From positions 62,001 through 126,000 of the forward strand of contig LGRX02026996.1 of the NCBI GenBank assembly GCA_001247695.2: DNA of 64,000 nt, given 5' to 3'. Below the pieces are notes generated by a model that did not search any database, was not told where the DNA came from, and worked only from the letters and a program-made list of their open reading frames with translations. The stretch is from Cymbomonas tetramitiformis (Eukaryota; Chlorophyta; Pyramimonadophyceae; Pyramimonadales; Pyramimonadaceae). Position numbers and translations under genes: made by a program. Positions 21,678-32,088 of this stretch are shown here, piece after piece; the first letter of the stretch is position 1, and each line of letters opens with the position of its first letter.

Positions 21678-21685
21678 CTTGTCAG

Positions 21686-22010
21686 GTTGGACTACGAGTG
21701 GATATCTTGACAACCTACCCGCCGTGATGATCAAATGAGAACAGACGGGGCAACATCCCGATATCACTAGAGCTGGAGGGGCACCATTCCCTAAAAGTGC
21801 GTGGCTGTGACACACTAAACGGGCACCATACCCATGAATCGGCATTAGCTAGACAATCACACTTTAGAAATTAGAAGGGGTATTGGAATCTGCAGTGCCT
21901 GCTGATCAGTTTGGTGTAAAGCATGACTGTCTAGGCCTTGTACACGAACACGCCAGGATGCTCAAACCCTGAAGAAACCCTGAAGAAACCCTAAAAACCC
22001 TTAGATCTAG
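21686..22010. other. 3' tail of Copia element and flank
   Basis: Short continuation of Copia pol after the hAT MITE (a frame reading SGYLDNLPAVMIK then stop), followed by non-coding sequence that may include its 3' LTR. It ends in GAAACCCT direct repeats just before the LTR element at 22016. Confidence 0.4.
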
Positions 22011-22015
22011 ATATG

Positions 22016-22256
22016 TGCGAGGAAGACAGATACGCTGTCCGGCTAAGCTTGCTAGGAAACAAACTGATAATCACATAAACAGTGTCTGGCCGGAGCTTTA
22101 TGCTCTCGGAAACCCAGACAGTAATAATGACTGTACTACTGTACTGTACTACTGTACAGTACAGTGCTAGGATGTCACGGACACGAAACGGAAGCAGGGT
22201 CAGGCTAGGGGCTAGTCAGAGCCCATAATAACTAAGCCTAAACCCGAAGTCCAGCA
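22016..22256 (-). repeat. 3' LTR of gag-only element
   Basis: 241 bp, TG...CA, with an internal run of TACTACTGTACTGTACTACTG-like repeats that can fold as a hairpin. Confidence 0.93.
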
Positions 22257-22441
22257 CACCACCCGTGGGTGTGACTACCTAGCAAAGCAGGTACAGTACA
22301 TACAGCCACGAGACATAAACAAACACCTAACATTCACTTCGGTGGAAACCGATCACTTCTAGCTGGGTGCCGGGGTCTCTACCCGGTCATCCCACTACTG
22401 GGCTAAAGCTAATCAAGCTGCCAGGATGAATTGCAAGAAAC

Positions 22442-24616
22442 TCAGCCACTTTGAGGCTGGTCAGCAGAGCCGAGTTCAGCGGTTGGGATGTAAATACAGA
22501 AGAGTCCCGAAGTGAAATGCAAGCTGTCTGTTGTAAATTGAGCACCACCAGACCCAAGTGGGCAAGGCGGTTCCACAGCAGAGGGTAAATCAACTGAAGA
22601 ATTCTGATAAATAGGATCCCACGGTGGTCCGAACTTTGAAGAAAGACATGTAAGAACTCGATCGTCAGGCGGCCAATCACGGATGTCCAGAAAGCCAAGT
22701 GGCGGATCCGAAGCAAAGAGATCTCCAGCAGACCGATGGACGGTGACTCCGGGCTCAACCAGGCCCCTGTCACCACCGCCCACGGCAACCAGAGATGCCG
22801 TAGCACTGGCCAACAGAGAACAGCAGAGCACTGAAGACATCAAGGCACACCGGAGAAAACCCGGCGGAGCCCGTGGACGAAACATCGGAGCTGCAAGTGG
22901 CGATGCTCCCCTGTCAGAGTCATGGTCAGGAGTGCCGAAGGAGTCAAAAGCAACTTGCCGTCCGCCGTCAGAGCCATCGTCAGAGCCTTGGTCGTTGTCA
23001 GAGCCTTCAGAGCCAATGTCAGAAGTCTCAATCGTCATGCCAGCAAACAGCGGAGCCGGTGTAGTGTCGCCAAGCCGGAGCGATGGGACAGAACCAGCCA
23101 AGCCGAGAGAGCCAGGCACAGCCACTGGTGGGTCATGAGCCGTAGGCACACCACCAGCCACGAGTGCAGAGGGATCCCGAACCGCAGGCGGTGGCGGAAT
23201 CGAACCCCGTGCACCCGAGTGGAATGTGGCTAGAGGAAAGTGAGCCACGCCGTCATCGTCAGCCGCCGCATCCCGAGCGGAAGCCGCCGCATCCTGAAAG
23301 TGCCGCAGAGACGTGGGCTCAGCCGTCACAAAAGAATGCGCCGACAGCTCGCACACCTCTGGGCGACCCTCCATCGTGCAGAGCGACTCGAAGGCGTGCT
23401 CATCCCCCGCGTCATAGAAACGCTGGAAACGAACAGCCAAGCAGTCAGCCTCGTAGTCTTCAACCGCACCACAATAGTGGGCAGAGTGAAGACCGCCGTT
23501 GGGGCATTCAGCATGCCAGTGCTTCAAACCACTTTGTGCACACACCGCATTCTTGCAGTGGGGCACGAAGGCACCACTCTTCTTGTCAAACGAGACAAGA
23601 GGAGCGGTGCCAAGCGGTTTAACACCAGCACGATGATGCTTAGCAGCAGAGCGGGTAAGGTGCTTGCCCGCAGGCGGAGGCCCTTCCCGCTTCTGCCGCT
23701 TCAGGTCACGAATGTCCTGTTGCATGCGCTCCAGCTGCTTCTGCAGACTGGACAACGCCGCAGCCAGGTCAGACGCGCCATCGCCGAATGACAGAGCCGA
23801 AACAGGAGTGTCAGAGACTTGCAGGCCGTGGCGGAACTGCTCCCGCACACGAGCCTGAATAGTCAAGAGAGACACGCCTTGCCGCTGGTCAGCCCGAGCC
23901 AAGGAATTAGCCAAGTCACGGTACAATGCCGAATTGCCGAGAGCCTTAAGAAACTGCCGCTTCACCGCGTCCTCCGGCAAGTTGTGGGAACGCTGAACGT
24001 CCCGCAACAGGCCATTGAACTCGCGGATGCCACGGTCAGGATCCTTGCTGCTGGGGATGCGGACCGCCAGCAGCAACTCAAAAGAGTCAAAGGGTTCCGA
24101 ACGCTCCTGGAGCATGCGCACCACCTCAAGGGCAGCGCGCTTGCCATCTCCAGGAACGTCGGACCCAGAGGCCTCAAGCCAGTCTCGGGCAGGCGAGCCA
24201 GGGCGAGCCAGGAATGTCAGAGCCGAGAGCAGCAGTTCATTCGCCTCATGCCTGGCCTCAACTGTCATGTCAGTCAAGTCAAACAAGGGAGCAAACGCCG
24301 TCGACTGCAGCACAAACTGCGTGCGGAGCTCATGCATTATCTGTGAAAAAATGTCCACAGCGTCGGTCTCCGTTCCCGCAAAGCGCTCTGATTTGTCGCC
24401 CAGAATTTTAGTGGCAACGGTTTTGGCAATTTTCCGGTCGAAACTGTCACGAGCCAATTGCCTGCATTTGTCCAAAATCTCTCTTGCAGCTGCGGTGGTC
24501 GGAGCCGGCAGCTGCGGCGTGTGAGGAGTCGCAGCATGCTGCGCACCGACGTCATCAAAAATTGTCTCTAATCTACGGACGCGAGAACGCGTCGATCTAT
24601 TTGCTGTGGTCACCAT
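22442..24616 (-). CDS. Gag-like polyprotein of the gag-only element
   Basis: 724 codons on the minus strand, starting at the ATG at 24614-24616, about 435 bp inside the 5' LTR. The N-terminal half is mainly alpha-helical with a Gag-core feel (SFDRKIAKTVATKIL, FNGLLRDVQRSHNLPEDA). It is followed by a coiled coil near residues 285-310 (LSSLQKQLERMQQDIRDLKR). A Cys/His cluster (CKNAVCAQSGLKHWHAEC) then resembles a zinc knuckle: C, C, H, H, C. The C-terminal third is acidic and Pro/Ser-rich, with a hydrophobic segment near residue 600. No enzyme motif is seen. It probably packages element RNA while a relative supplies Pol. Confidence 0.8.
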   Translation of the reverse strand: MVTTANRSTRSRVRRLETIFDDVGAQHAATPHTPQLPAPTTAAAREILDKCRQLARDSFDRKIAKTVATKILGDKSERFAGTETDAVDIFSQIMHELRTQFVLQSTAFAPLFDLTDMTVEARHEANELLLSALTFLARPGSPARDWLEASGSDVPGDGKRAALEVVRMLQERSEPFDSFELLLAVRIPSSKDPDRGIREFNGLLRDVQRSHNLPEDAVKRQFLKALGNSALYRDLANSLARADQRQGVSLLTIQARVREQFRHGLQVSDTPVSALSFGDGASDLAAALSSLQKQLERMQQDIRDLKRQKREGPPPAGKHLTRSAAKHHRAGVKPLGTAPLVSFDKKSGAFVPHCKNAVCAQSGLKHWHAECPNGGLHSAHYCGAVEDYEADCLAVRFQRFYDAGDEHAFESLCTMEGRPEVCELSAHSFVTAEPTSLRHFQDAAASARDAAADDDGVAHFPLATFHSGARGSIPPPPAVRDPSALVAGGVPTAHDPPVAVPGSLGLAGSVPSLRLGDTTPAPLFAGMTIETSDIGSEGSDNDQGSDDGSDGGRQVAFDSFGTPDHDSDRGASPLAAPMFRPRAPPGFLRCALMSSVLCCSLLASATASLVAVGGGDRGLVEPGVTVHRSAGDLFASDPPLGFLDIRDWPPDDRVLTCLSSKFGPPWDPIYQNSSVDLPSAVEPPCPLGSGGAQFTTDSLHFTSGLFCIYIPTAELGSADQPQSG

Positions 24617-25051
24617 GATGAAGAGACAGGGGAGGAGGTTGAGCTAAACAGGGAGATGGTGTAGGAACGCTTACAGCGGCCAGACGGCTTGCAGAAGCCT
24701 CAGAAGTACAGATTAAAATCCACAGGTCGTGAGCGGAACCATGAGAGCGGCCAAATTCAGTTACGCGTGGAACGACCTCGCCGGAGCCAGCGGCGCACGA
24801 AACAGAATAACCCTCGCTGCGACGATGCTTCCGTAAAAATAAAATAATCCGTCACCAACTGATCTCCTGTGCAGCGAAGGCGAGCACAACGCGTGCCGCC
24901 ATCACTGCCAAGCTAAAAGGCCATACCGTAAGGATCCACCACCGCCCAAGTGGGCGCTCAACCCCTCCTACGTCCTACTTAGCCGAACATGGCAACAGCA
25001 AGGCGCTGTGCCATCATCAGAATCACCGGAAAGCCGGTGCGGCCTATAACC
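24617..25051 (-). other. Leader of gag-only element
   Basis: Untranslated leader between the 5' LTR and the Gag start. The bases next to the LTR, read on the minus strand, are GGTTATAGGCCGCACC and occupy the primer-binding-site position. I could not match them to a particular tRNA 3' end. Confidence 0.5.
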
Positions 25052-25292
25052 TGCGAGGAAGACAGATACGCTGTCCGGCTAAGCTTGCTAGGAAACAAAC
25101 TGATAATCACATAAACAGTGTCTGGCCGGAGCTTTATGCTCTCGGAAACCCAGACAGTAACAATGACTGTACTACTGTACTGTACTACTGTACAGTACAG
25201 TGCTAGGATGTCACGGACACGAAACGGAAGCAGGGTCAGGCTAGGGGCTAGTCAGAGCCCATAATAACTAAGCCTAAACCCGAAGTCCAGCA
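25052..25292 (-). repeat. 5' LTR of gag-only element
   Basis: 241 bp, one mismatch to the other LTR. It should hold the element promoter; no TATA box was assigned. Confidence 0.93.
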
Positions 25293-25297
25293 ATATG

Positions 25298-25676
25298 TAG
25301 ATATGCTGAACTAATCGTGGCCGTTGGATCATATGATGACCAACGGCAAGACACAATGCGTAATAGCTCGCGGCCCATCTTCTGAAACTAAGTGGGCCGG
25401 ATAGTTCATCGGCCCATCGCAGTCGTTATGAACTCGACAGTGACACGTATGAATCTTAGTTCGTGAACTTTCATTTAGTTTGCCCAATCAATAATGATTG
25501 GGCGCTAGAGTTCGCGGCGTTTCAAGCTGCGAATTGCTATATATTTTATGAATGAAAGTTTACGCTCGCTTTTTCAAACTCGACCCACCGTTGAATTCCA
25601 ACACTCCGGAGACCAAAGCCTTCGGAAAGCGATTTTTTCATAGTTTAGATTTTTTAATTCTCTGTGATAGTCGGAA
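25298..25676. other. AT-rich flank, no gene
   Basis: No ORF or repeat recognised between the LTR element and the MITE. Confidence 0.5.
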
Positions 25677-25834
25677 CAGTGTTGCAGAAATCTGACGGGT
25701 ACTACCGGTACGATATCGACGGCTGCCAGTGGATAAGAAGACCTTAAGTATTATGGCCCATCGAACGGCTGCCGGTAGCTAAGGGGCATCACCACCGGGA
25801 GCTACCAGTTACACGTCAGATTTCTGCAACACTG
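25677..25834. mobile_element. 158-bp MITE with 21-bp perfect inverted repeats
   Basis: The ends start CAGTGTTGCAGAAATC and are perfectly inverted over 21 bp. The interior is short and itself partly self-complementary around CTACCGG/CCGGTAG. The flanks (GTCGGAA and GTCCGGA) look like a decayed duplication. The CAGTG ends suggest hAT-like origin, but the class is unsure. Confidence 0.8.
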
Positions 25835-26966
25835 GTCCGGAGGTTACGAGCTTTATCCGTCGAGAATCGCGCGATCGGCCGCGCAGAGGCCGAAGCTCGT
25901 AACCTCTCGCTCTGGGTCTGGCATGCCAACCTCCTACCTGTCGTGTGAGAGTCTCCAGTCTGCAGTCTCCGATTCGTATTGGTAAAAGCTTCTATTGAAA
26001 TCTCACTCGACTGTTGTGTTCGACTGTTCGTGTTGAAGACTTGAACTGTATGTGTTGAAATCAAATGTTCAGACGGACGTTTTGTTCTGCACTGCGAGTG
26101 ATTGATCTACTCGGATGCAGAGGATTCTGGGTGGCGATTCACTTCACTTTCCAGATAGTATAGCGAAATTTGACTGAGTCGTCTGGCTATTGGCGGGCAT
26201 ACATTCCGCCTTCGCTACGTTCATGGGCCGAAGATGCCCATACACGTTGAACCTGGGCGCCGGAGGAGGCCACAATCTGCGCTGGCTCCTCTGACACGCG
26301 ATGCCCCTGCCGGTGGGCTGTCTATCATGCTGCCAAAAGCTATGCGCTTAACGTTACGGGTTGGCGCGTCCATTTGTGGAACTAGGTTGTTTTTCGCAAG
26401 TGCACGTCTTAATACTGCACGGTGATATTGTGGAGTGACACGGCCTGCATGGGGATGTACTTCCATGTTCCTCCTCCTCCGTATATCGCTTTCGCTCTGA
26501 GCAATTCATAATTATTTTCTGAGGGTTGCAGCCATATCTTTCGTATTCCTGAAGCGCTCGTGATTTCCTCACTTGCATGGTTGCAGATCAATTTTTGTTA
26601 CCTTCCCCAGCGTGGCAGCGGAAAACGAACGTGCAACCTGGTCGACCGCCGCGCCCACCCTTGTGCCCATTGAAGGCAGAGAAATCCTTGCCGAGTCGAT
26701 CTTTCAGCGCTTGCGTGAAACCTGAAACCTCGGCGTGGACCGCTATGCTATCGCAAGGGGAAACGAATCTTCAGGTACACACGGCAAACCCCGCACGTTG
26801 CATTGAGGGGACTTGCGCCCCTCCGCCCCGCTCGCTTACGAGTGATGCACGAGTCGTCACCGCACTTCATGGAACTCTGCCACCGCACTGAGCTGGGGGA
26901 GAGCAACGTGCGAGATGGCATTTGGTCCATTGACTGACGCTCGGCTCGCGGGATTGTTCACGGCAG
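25835..26966. other. Gene-poor region upstream of FN3/F-box gene
   Basis: Short unconvincing ORFs on both strands. It may contain the promoter and first exons of the plus-strand gene that follows, but no start was identified. Confidence 0.35.
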
Positions 26967-29900
26967 GATGCCACAAATTCTCGCGAGAACTCGCGCGAGA
27001 GCAATAGTGAGGAAGGCGCGCGCGGCCAGCTGTCCCCGACCCGCCAAATTTCCTCGAAAGGCTCCCAGGGAGCCAGCAGCGAAGACGACCTGGAGATCGA
27101 TGAGGTAGACCGGGTTGGCGCCGCGGGGTCCCCCTGTTTGCAGTGGCCCCGCGCGGTTTTGTGAACGTCCCCATACGCTACAGGGCTCATGCGGCCCTAT
27201 CGACATGCTATGAGTTTCTTCGGCTCACCACCGGCCGCCAGGGAAGCTCATCCGCCCATTCACCCTCGCCAAGGGTACAATGTGTGCGTTACTGGTCTGT
27301 TCCGCGGTCCTCGGTGGAAATCGCGCGCGCGTGTGGCAATACTGTCCGTGGCGCCTGTCTATGCGAAGTGCAGCTGACGCCCCATCCCTCTGCTGGCAGG
27401 AGCTGGAGGTACCGGAGTCGTGCGGGGTCGAGGACCTCGAGGGGAGCGGCAGGCTCTCCTTGCAACCCAGTCAGCTCACGCTGGCTTCTGGCGGCAAGGA
27501 GAAAAAGAAGAAAACAGCGCGTAGGTGTGACCCCCGCCGACAGGCAGAGCATGGGTCCGCGCCGCGAGTGGGTGTGGACGGTGTCATCCGCTCACCAGAG
27601 TGAACATCGCTGGGCCCAGCACCATGCTCCCGGTGACGACCACGGGGATCCAGTGAACATCGCTGGGCCCAGCACCATGCTCCCGGTGACGACCACGGGG
27701 ATCCAGTGAACATCGCTGGGCCCAGCACCATGCTCCCGGTGACGACCACGGGGATCCAGTGAACATCGCTGGGCCCAGCACCATGCTCCCGGTGACGACC
27801 ACGGGGATCCAGTGAACATCGCTGGGCCCAACACATAGAGGCTGAGGCTTATGGGATGTGGGCGAATACGTTGCATTGTGGCGCACAGATGGTCTGCCCT
27901 TAGGGGCGCCCTGTCTAAGGTTGTCGATCCTCGACCGACCCCCCCGGAGGTCCTCGCTGTGTCGCCGAATGGCGCCGAGGTACGCCACATGGCACTCTCC
28001 CCTTCACTGGCACTGGGTTGCGCGCTGGGGGCTGAGCTGGCGCCACGGTGCCGCCTCCATGGACACATCAGCACGTGGCCGCAGGAAGAGGCAGGTTGCG
28101 CGCTGGGGGCTGAGCTGGGAGCCGGGACGGGGCGCGCCCGGGGTGGGGGCACAGATACGGTGGGAGTGCCAAACGCCGGCACAGTTTGCGGTGGAGGTGC
28201 GGGCCCTGGCAGGGCGCAGGTGGGACCTCGCTGTGGAGGGTGTGCCCTGGAACGGCGGGCGGGGGCAAGTGCACCTGAGCCTGCCCCCTCTCACCACAAG
28301 CTATGTGCGGGTGTACCAAGTGCTCAAGGACGGCCGCCGAGGGTACTGCAGCCGCGCGAGCATGGTGTCAACTGAGGGCGCCGAGCCTCCCAAGGTGGGG
28401 GTGCACCCCCTGCACGGCCACCTCTAAGGAGGCAAACCCCCTTCTGCATATAAGCTCCCAACACGTGGACTCTCCTGAGCGCGCATCCCTGCAGAGAGGG
28501 ACCACATTCCCTCGAAATCCTAGGAAGCACACTGCCCTACGCGTCCGTCTCTACGGCTTGGGACCACCTTCCCATCAAACCATCGGAGGCGGACCTTCCT
28601 GCATGATTGTGCATCGCAACGGGTGGGGACATGGGGACCACCTTACCTTCAAACCCTCTAAGCAGGGGACGCCCTGTGCGTGCATCTCAGCTGGTGGGGA
28701 CCACATTCAGTCAGCCTCTAAGCAGGGGACCCACCGGCAGACAGAACTCTACGTTAGGAGGGGATTTAGGTGAGATGCCTGGGCAATGCGCGATGTCTAA
28801 ACTGCACGCGCGCAAGTCCGCCACGTCAGCGCCTTGAGGGGAGGGCGTCGCGGGCGAGGTGGGCTTGGCAGGAGCGCGGCGTGCAGCCCTGGGAGCTGCA
28901 GCGGCTGCGGCGGAAACGCAGGGATAGCCGGGGCGGCTCCCGGGGCAAGATGACCCTTCTACAGGATGTATGCCTCGCCTCCTGGCACCCAGCCATACCC
29001 CGCCCCTCCGCCCCTCGCTGTCTACACGCCCAGCAAGTTGCGCCGAGGCGCGACGCCGCAGACAGCGTTACGCGCGCAAGGCCCCCCTTCTCGACGCCTG
29101 GCCGTCGACGCCCCCGCCTCACGTGATCCCCCAGTCTCAGTCTCAGTCTCAGCCTCCCCGCAAGAATGGCTCGAGTGGTCATTTCAAACTTTTCCACAGA
29201 TGACCGCTCGGGACCTGTGCAATTGAAGTTTCTGCCAGAGGAGCTGGCAGTCAGTTCTAGTGAGCACAGGGATGCAGCCGTGGCCCCCGGCTGTGGCCGA
29301 CTGAGGGTCGAGGGGCACCGGGGAGAGCCCCTCAGGACATATCCCAGGGCTTCGAGTTCACGATGCCGGAGAGCAAGGCGGAGGAGGTGGAGGAGGAAGG
29401 GGACTGCGAGGCAGCACGGAAGGTCGGCCTTCACTCCGCCCAGCCATCTTATTCGCGGGGCCTTGGAGTAGACTCGCTTCTGGTCGGGCAGCAGGAGGCT
29501 TTCTTACGGTACGGCCGCAATCCAGGGCGCAGCAATGGCTCTCATCAACGGCTGAGGCTTGCATGCCTCCGATTGGGCAACACACATTCGACTGTGCTGT
29601 GCTCTTCGCGGTGGACTTTCTGTTAAACAGTCATCTGACTATGCTGCGTGCTATGTGGTCAGTGATACAGCAGACTGTGCCCTCCTGTTCCGGAAAGCTT
29701 GTAAGCCTTCGGGGTGGATGTGCCCTAGTGTCGGTCCTGGCGCCGCTCGGGAGCACGGGCACGCGATGTTCGTTCGGCCGACTTCCCTGGTGTGCTGGGC
29801 ACCATTCGGATCGGCGGGCCGCGCAGGCGAAGGACGATTATGAAATGAGAATACTGCGCGAAATGGAGGGGGTAAGGATCAATCCTGCCTATCTGTGCAC

Positions 29901-30700
29901 TCCGCAGCCCTGAACCCCCCCCCACTGCCACTTCGAGCCCCGGAGGTCGGAGGGTCGGCGGAATGGGTTTCCTCTCGTCATCCGCGTGTTCTCTGGGCCC
30001 TCTGACGTGACCGACCTAAGATGGCAGCCACCGTCCACGTCCTCCCTGTGACCGTTTGCCGCACCATCCGACGGATGAGGTGAAGCTCTTGGCATGGGGA
30101 TGGTGCAGGGTGTGGAGACTGAGGAGGAATTGGAGAAGTGCGAGCCGAGCCCACCAGCAGCACCGCCACCACCTGTCGTGGGCCCGGCGTTGGACCTGCT
30201 GCCGGACTCTCTGCTGGTGTACCTGCTCTCGAGGTGGCGATGCATCTGCCTTCTCAGCGGGAGGGGGGGGCTGTGGGGTGGGGTGCCTACCCTTTGGGGT
30301 GCCTGCCCTGTGGGGTAGGTGTCCTCTGTGTGGTGCCCCCTGTGGCTATGCCTTAATCGGGGAGTGTGCACGGCGTGCCGGTTTTTGGGCACGCGCCGAG
30401 GAAGCCATCCGCCTGAATCAGTGCCTCGTGGAGCGCGATCTAGTGGGTGTCCTGCAAGCCAGGCGGCTGTCTGACCCTTCGGCGGGTGCGCCCGGATCAG
30501 GTTCGGCCTGGAGGCGCAGGACCTGGCCGCGGTGTCCATGCTCGGGACGCGCTTCCGGCGGCGCGCGCGTGAGGAGCTGGTAGGCGGCAGCCAGCTGCAG
30601 ATCTCCGCCTTCTACCAGCAGGATGAGCCTTCCAACACCATCTGGCACGCCCCCGGCCCGCCCTCAAGCCCGCTAGCGTTGGGCATTGTTGTGCTGGCTG
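26967..30700 (+). CDS. Multi-exon gene: acidic region, FN3-like domain, F-box
   Basis: Exons are inferred from AG/GT borders with a shared phase 0. 26967-27104: Ser/Glu-rich, ends DLEIDE. About 27400-27520: ends KEKKKKTAR. 28155-28394: 80 codons resembling fibronectin III, with FAVEVRALAGRRW and YVRVYQVLKDG. From 28830: basic WELQRLRRKRR. 29336-29422: TMPESKAEEVEEEGD. 29827-29871: KDDYEMRILREMEG. 30109-30233 joined to 30501 onward: an F-box rebuilt exactly across the intron (LPDSLLVYLLSR then FGLEAQDLAAVSMLGTRF). F-box proteins normally tether substrates to SCF ubiquitin ligases through Skp1. The same strand and phase-0 style continue into the RCC1 exons from 32089, so both parts may be one protein. 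The start codon was not identified. Confidence 0.6.
27599..27832. repeat. 53-bp minisatellite, about 4.4 copies
   Basis: Units begin TGAACATCGCTGGGCCCAGC at 27601, 27654, 27707, 27760 and 27813 and are virtually identical. As 53 is not divisible by three, all three minus-strand frames appear open. It lies in an inferred intron of the FN3/F-box gene. Confidence 0.95.
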
Positions 30701-31022
30701 CCGCATAAGCTGCGTGGGTACGAGCTGCGGCACGCACGCTCCTCCGGCTGCGCCCCAGCTTGCTCCCAGCGGTGAGCAGCCGGAAGCAACCCGGGGCGAG
30801 GCCCACTCGCGTGCGGGAGTCCCAAAGTCAAAGGGGGTAGACGAGCGAGGAGCGATTTGTGCTGGGCCGAGGGGGTTGTGGGTGCAGGCTGTCGGTTGTG
30901 GAGGCCGCAGCAATGGAGGCGGTCAGTATCCAATGTCACTGCTGGCACCTCGGCCAGATTAAGGTCCGCTCTCGGCATGATCTGGCAGCCCTTGGCACGA
31001 TCTGCGCTGACACGCACACAGG

Positions 31023-31484
31023 CGCCTCCTGCGGTCGAGAGGCTTGAGCGCACCGCGGGCCTCTCCTGCGGTTGAGAGGCTTGAGCGCACCGCGGGCCTC
31101 TCCTGCGGTTGAGAGGCTTGAGCGCACCGCGGGCCTCTCCTGCGGTTGACAGGCTTGAGCGCACCGCGGGCCTCTCCTGCGGTTGAGAGGCTTGAGCGCA
31201 CCGCGGGCCTCTCCTGCGGTTGAGAGGCTTGAGCGCACCGCGGGCCTCTCCTGCGGTTGAGAGGCTTGAGCGCACCGCGGGCCTCTCCTGCGGTTGACAG
31301 GCTTGAGCGCACCGCGGGCCTCTCCTGCGGTTGAGAGGCTTGAGCGCACCGCGGGCCTCTCCTGCGGTTGAGAGGCTTGAGCGCACCGCGGGCCTCTCCT
31401 GCGGTTGAGAGGCTTGAGCGCACCGCGGGCCTCTCCTGCGGTTGAGAGGCTTGAGCGCACCGCGGGCCTATCCTGCGGTTGCGG
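31023..31484. repeat. 37-bp minisatellite, 12 copies
   Basis: Twelve units starting GCTTGAGCGCACCGCGGGCC recur every 37 bp from 31042 to 31449 with only scattered changes (GACAG for GAGAG in two units). All minus-strand frames are open through it, an artefact of the period. It lies between the F-box and RCC1 exons. Confidence 0.96.
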
Positions 31485-32088
31485 ACTCGAAGCGAATGGA
31501 TGAGCGTGCCCGTGAGGTTGCCCACGAATGCATGCCGTGTCCCATGTCTACTCCCCCACGATACTGCCACCTTGTTCTCCGCCACGTGGGCTGCTAGAGG
31601 TCAGCACGGGGTCCTCCCAGGTGCCATGGCCAGGGCACGGAAGTGCTTCTCATCCGGAATGCTGGATGGTGGCGGGGGGGTCACGGCCAGCGGAAGGGCT
31701 CCGAGCGGTGGGTGAAAGTCTTGCACTATACCTCCAACGCAGTAGTGCGGTGGAACTCGCGCGGAAACCAGGCACTGGCGGCAAATGAGGTTCTGCCGCC
31801 AAGCCCCTCTCCTTCTGCCATCTGCTTCGCTTTGCAACCATCCCCGTCTCCGTAACCCTTCTACCCCAGCTGATCAACAGTGACTGCCCTTGTCGTTGAT
31901 ACCCCCCCTCCCTCTCGTCCCAGCCCGTCTCCTAAGCTGGTATGGCCATCCATCTGACGTGGATGGTGCGCAGGCCGCATGGCGTGCATGACACCATGGC
32001 GTGCATGGCACCACCCGAGAGGGCGCCGCTGCAAAGTGCCGAATGCGACGATTGGGGAAAAGCGGGCTTGGCGGGGGGGGCGGAGCAG

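Larger units (their letters stand above)
22011..25297 (-). mobile_element. Gag-only LTR retrotransposon (TR-GAG-like), complete
   Basis: Two 241-bp direct repeats (22016-22256 and 25052-25292) start TG and end CA, and differ at one base (AATAATG versus AACAATG). They are bordered by an exact 5-bp duplication ATATG at 22011-22015 and 25293-25297. The only long ORF inside is a Gag-like protein on the minus strand, so the 5' LTR is the right-hand one. No protease, RT or integrase is present, so mobility must be supplied in trans. The near-identity of the LTRs indicates recent insertion. Confidence 0.93.

Noticed and set aside
22683..24524. Several plus-strand ORFs of 60-183 codons
   Set aside because: All are shadows of the 724-codon Gag frame on the minus strand.
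27599..27832. Possible CRISPR array
   Set aside because: The repeats are contiguous with no unique spacers, so it is a minisatellite; the other arrays in the window are the same in this respect.
27471..28182. Minus-strand frames with repeated CSLDPRGRHREHGAG
   Set aside because: Created by the 53-bp minisatellite in an inferred intron of the plus-strand gene.
30673..31585. Several long minus-strand open frames with RRGPRCAQASQPQ-type repeats
   Set aside because: They are produced by the 37-bp minisatellite, which leaves all three frames open; no sign of selection on a protein.
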